Source: Lactobacillus sp. 0.1XD8-4 (GTDB taxonomy: Bacteria > Bacillota > Bacilli > Lactobacillales > Lactobacillaceae). Taken from it: 34,317 nt of DNA. This document shows positions 33,037 to 34,317 of this stretch, piece by piece. The notes below the pieces were generated by a model. The model did not search any database. It saw only the letters and a program-made list of their open reading frames with translations, and was not told the origin of the DNA. A program made the position numbers and the translations under genes. The first letter of the stretch is position 1. Each line of letters starts with the position of its first letter. The DNA lies in assembly GCF_009663775.1 (NCBI RefSeq), contig NZ_RDBR01000027.1:1-34317 (forward strand), in the 5' to 3' direction.

Positions 33037-33970
33037 ACCGATACTCCTTTATAAATTTTTGGTAACTATCAAGGTCAGAGATATGACTCGTCTTTAATTG
33101 CGGACTTATTTGTTTAGCGAACCGCGTTAACGTTTTCCCAGGGCCAATCTCCAAAGTGGTATCTATTTGTTGGTGTTCAATTAAGTATTGAAGTCCCGCA
33201 CCATAATGTGTCGGAACAGCTAACTGCCGCTCTAAAACCAAATTAATTGTCGCCTTTTCAAATGGCATAACTGTCGTATTACTAATAACCGGCAGCGTTG
33301 GGGTTATAAAGTTAACATTTTGAAGTTGCTGGTGCATTTTTTCCTGTGCTCCATTAAATAAGGGAGTATGAAAAGCACCGTTAACCTTCAAAACAACAGT
33401 GCGCTTTGCCAAGCCTTTTTGTTCAATCTGAGTAACTGCTTCTTGAACATCAGAAATAATTCCACCAATAACTAACTGTGCGGGGGAATTATAGTTAGCA
33501 ACATAAATTTGTTTGCCTTTACTTCTAAGTTCATGACAAAGGTCTTCAATCTTATGAATCTCAGGATTTAGGATTGCTGCCAATGTACTATCAACCTTAT
33601 CAGCGTCAGCTTGCATAAACTCAGCACGAGCAGTTAATAGTTGCATTCCGGCACTAAAAGAAATAGCTTTACTAGCAAATAAAGCCGCATACTCGCCAAG
33701 CGATAACCCGATCATTCCCTTTATTGGTAAGTTTGGTAAATCTCTTTCTAACATTCGGTAAATTCCATAACTAACAGCCACCAATGCTGGTTGAACATAT
33801 TCTGTTTTATTTAACTCACCATGTTCATTCTTCATAATAGCGAGGAGATCAAGATTAATTAATTCGCTAGCCTCAGTAATAATCTTTGAAAAAAGAGAGT
33901 CGGCCATTAGCTCGACTCCCATTCCCGATCGTTGTGCACCTTGACCACTAAATAAAATTCCGTAACGCAT
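33020..33970 (-). CDS. fabD: Malonyl-CoA:ACP transacylase FabD
   Basis: A 316-aa acyltransferase that loads malonate on ACP. N-terminal GILFSGQGAQRSGMG, nucleophile Ser in GLSLGEYAAL (about 90), and catalytic His in NGAFHTPLF (about 199). ATG at 33970, one base after the acpP stop, is preferred over an in-frame upstream start at 34000, which lies inside acpP and would add a non-homologous leader. Confidence 0.95.
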   Translation of the reverse strand: MRYGILFSGQGAQRSGMGVELMADSLFSKIITEASELINLDLLAIMKNEHGELNKTEYVQPALVAVSYGIYRMLERDLPNLPIKGMIGLSLGEYAALFASKAISFSAGMQLLTARAEFMQADADKVDSTLAAILNPEIHKIEDLCHELRSKGKQIYVANYNSPAQLVIGGIISDVQEAVTQIEQKGLAKRTVVLKVNGAFHTPLFNGAQEKMHQQLQNVNFITPTLPVISNTTVMPFEKATINLVLERQLAVPTHYGAGLQYLIEHQQIDTTLEIGPGKTLTRFAKQISPQLKTSHISDLDSYQKFIKEYRYGSQR

Positions 33971-33971
33971 A

Positions 33972-34214
33972 TTATTTCTCGTCGAGTTGCTTTTTAACAA
34001 AGTTCACTACATCACCAATAGTCTGGATTCCTTCGTCAGCATCCAATTCAATATCGAATTTGTCTTCCAATTCATTCATAATTTCAAAGACATCTAAACT
34101 ATCCGCATCAAGGTCATCCTTAATATTCGTGTCCATTGTAACTTTATCTTTATCTACATCTAGTTCATCAATAGTAATATTCTTTACAGTATCAAAAATT
34201 TCTTCTTCAGTCAT
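33972..34214 (-). CDS. acpP: Acyl carrier protein
   Basis: An 80-aa acidic four-helix protein; the phosphopantetheine Ser is in LDADSLDVFEIM (Ser near 39). Central carrier of the pathway. ATG at 34214 follows AAGGAAG (34223-34229). Only 29 bp separate the start codon from the IS30 end. In related lactobacilli fabH usually precedes it; here the operon is interrupted at this point. Confidence 0.96.
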   Translation of the reverse strand: MTEEEIFDTVKNITIDELDVDKDKVTMDTNIKDDLDADSLDVFEIMNELEDKFDIELDADEGIQTIGDVVNFVKKQLDEK

Positions 34215-34226
34215 AATAAAATCTTC

Positions 34227-34255
34227 CTTATATTTAATATTTTGGCAGATTGCAA
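34227..34255 (-). promoter_or_regulatory. Possible IS30-borne hybrid promoter in front of acpP
   Basis: Minus-strand TTGCAA (34250-34255, inside the IS30 end), 17-bp spacer across the junction, and TATAAG (34227-34232) in native DNA. The spacing is ideal, but the -10 overlaps the acpP Shine-Dalgarno, so a transcript from here would start too late to carry it. Readthrough from the transposase gene is an alternative source of expression. Confidence 0.25.
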
Positions 34256-34317
34256 GAAATAACTTGAACGAATTTAGTGACGTAGATTAAGCAAGAAGAT
34301 CTCGATTGGTGTATGCC
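34244..34317 (-). mobile_element. IS30-family element, right (3') end fragment, second copy
   Basis: The exact reverse complement of bases 2-75. The minus strand from 34317 reads the transposase C-terminus (HTPIEIFLLNLRH, stop at 34274-34276) and then the terminal sequence up to 34244. Identity with the left copy ends at the next base (A versus G), marking the element boundary. The transposase reads towards acpP. Confidence 0.72.

Noticed and set aside
34060-34290. A 76-aa plus-strand frame opposite acpP that ends in the IS30 sequence.
   Set aside because: It is antisense to the well-conserved acpP, has a Ser-rich composition typical of a shadow frame and no ribosome site; the shared C-terminal residues come only from the repeated IS end.
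1-34317. Reading the segment between the two IS30 ends as a composite transposon carrying cargo.
   Set aside because: The content is housekeeping genes (leuS, metK, accABCD, fab). Two recent insertions, or assembly breaks at a repeated element, explain the ends more simply.

Overview
The window looks like core chromosome of a low-GC heterofermentative lactic acid bacterium, most probably Limosilactobacillus (L. reuteri group). The basis is a Lactobacillales-type SMK (SAM-III) riboswitch in front of metK, a leuS T-box, an Apf-like LysM surface protein, the acpP-to-fabI fatty acid operon order, a pepV dipeptidase and IS30-type ends. The species name is inference, since no database search was possible.

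Both ends of the window carry the same 74-bp sequence in inverted orientation (2-75 and 34244-34317). It encodes the last codons of an IS30-family transposase plus the element's terminal sequence, so the window is a segment bounded by two copies of one IS30-type element, each with its transposase 3' end facing inwards. At the left the element truncates a secreted-protein gene. At the right it sits 29 bp upstream of acpP, where the fatty acid operon would otherwise continue into fabH and its regulator.

1-5.6 kb: truncated secreted protein, a universal stress protein, dipeptidase PepV, NAD(P)H-hydrate dehydratase, a MurJ/YtgP-type flippase and an orphan HicB-like antitoxin. 5.7-10.3 kb: leuS under a T-box with a CUC specifier, metK under an SMK box, and a DNA-3-methyladenine glycosylase that lacks the zinc-binding residues of the family. 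10.4-15.5 kb: a 14-TM drug exporter divergent from perR (with a PerR box), an amino acid permease, a VanZ-like protein coupled to a 55-aa unknown protein, a perfect 22-bp palindrome, and an HdeD-like membrane protein. 15.5-19 kb: a Y-family polymerase plus YolD-like partner under an apparent LexA box, Hsp20, and an aldo/keto reductase. 19-22.6 kb: PreA/PreT dihydropyrimidine dehydrogenase divergent from an exonuclease III homologue in which several catalytic residues are replaced. 22.8-25.5 kb: Apf-like LysM protein and a PEPCK/HPr-kinase-fold ATPase. 25.6-34.2 kb: one tightly packed minus-strand operon acpP-fabD-fabG-fabF-accB-fabZ-accC-accD-accA-fabI-biotin ligase, which makes malonyl-CoA, elongates fatty acids and biotinylates the AccB carrier.

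Most of the window is ordinary housekeeping DNA. The most unusual items are the exonuclease III pseudoenzyme, the IS30 insertion against acpP, the zinc-less Tag, the PEPCK/HprK-like ATPase and several unexplained palindromes. I saw no CRISPR array, prophage, defence island, rRNA or tRNA gene.
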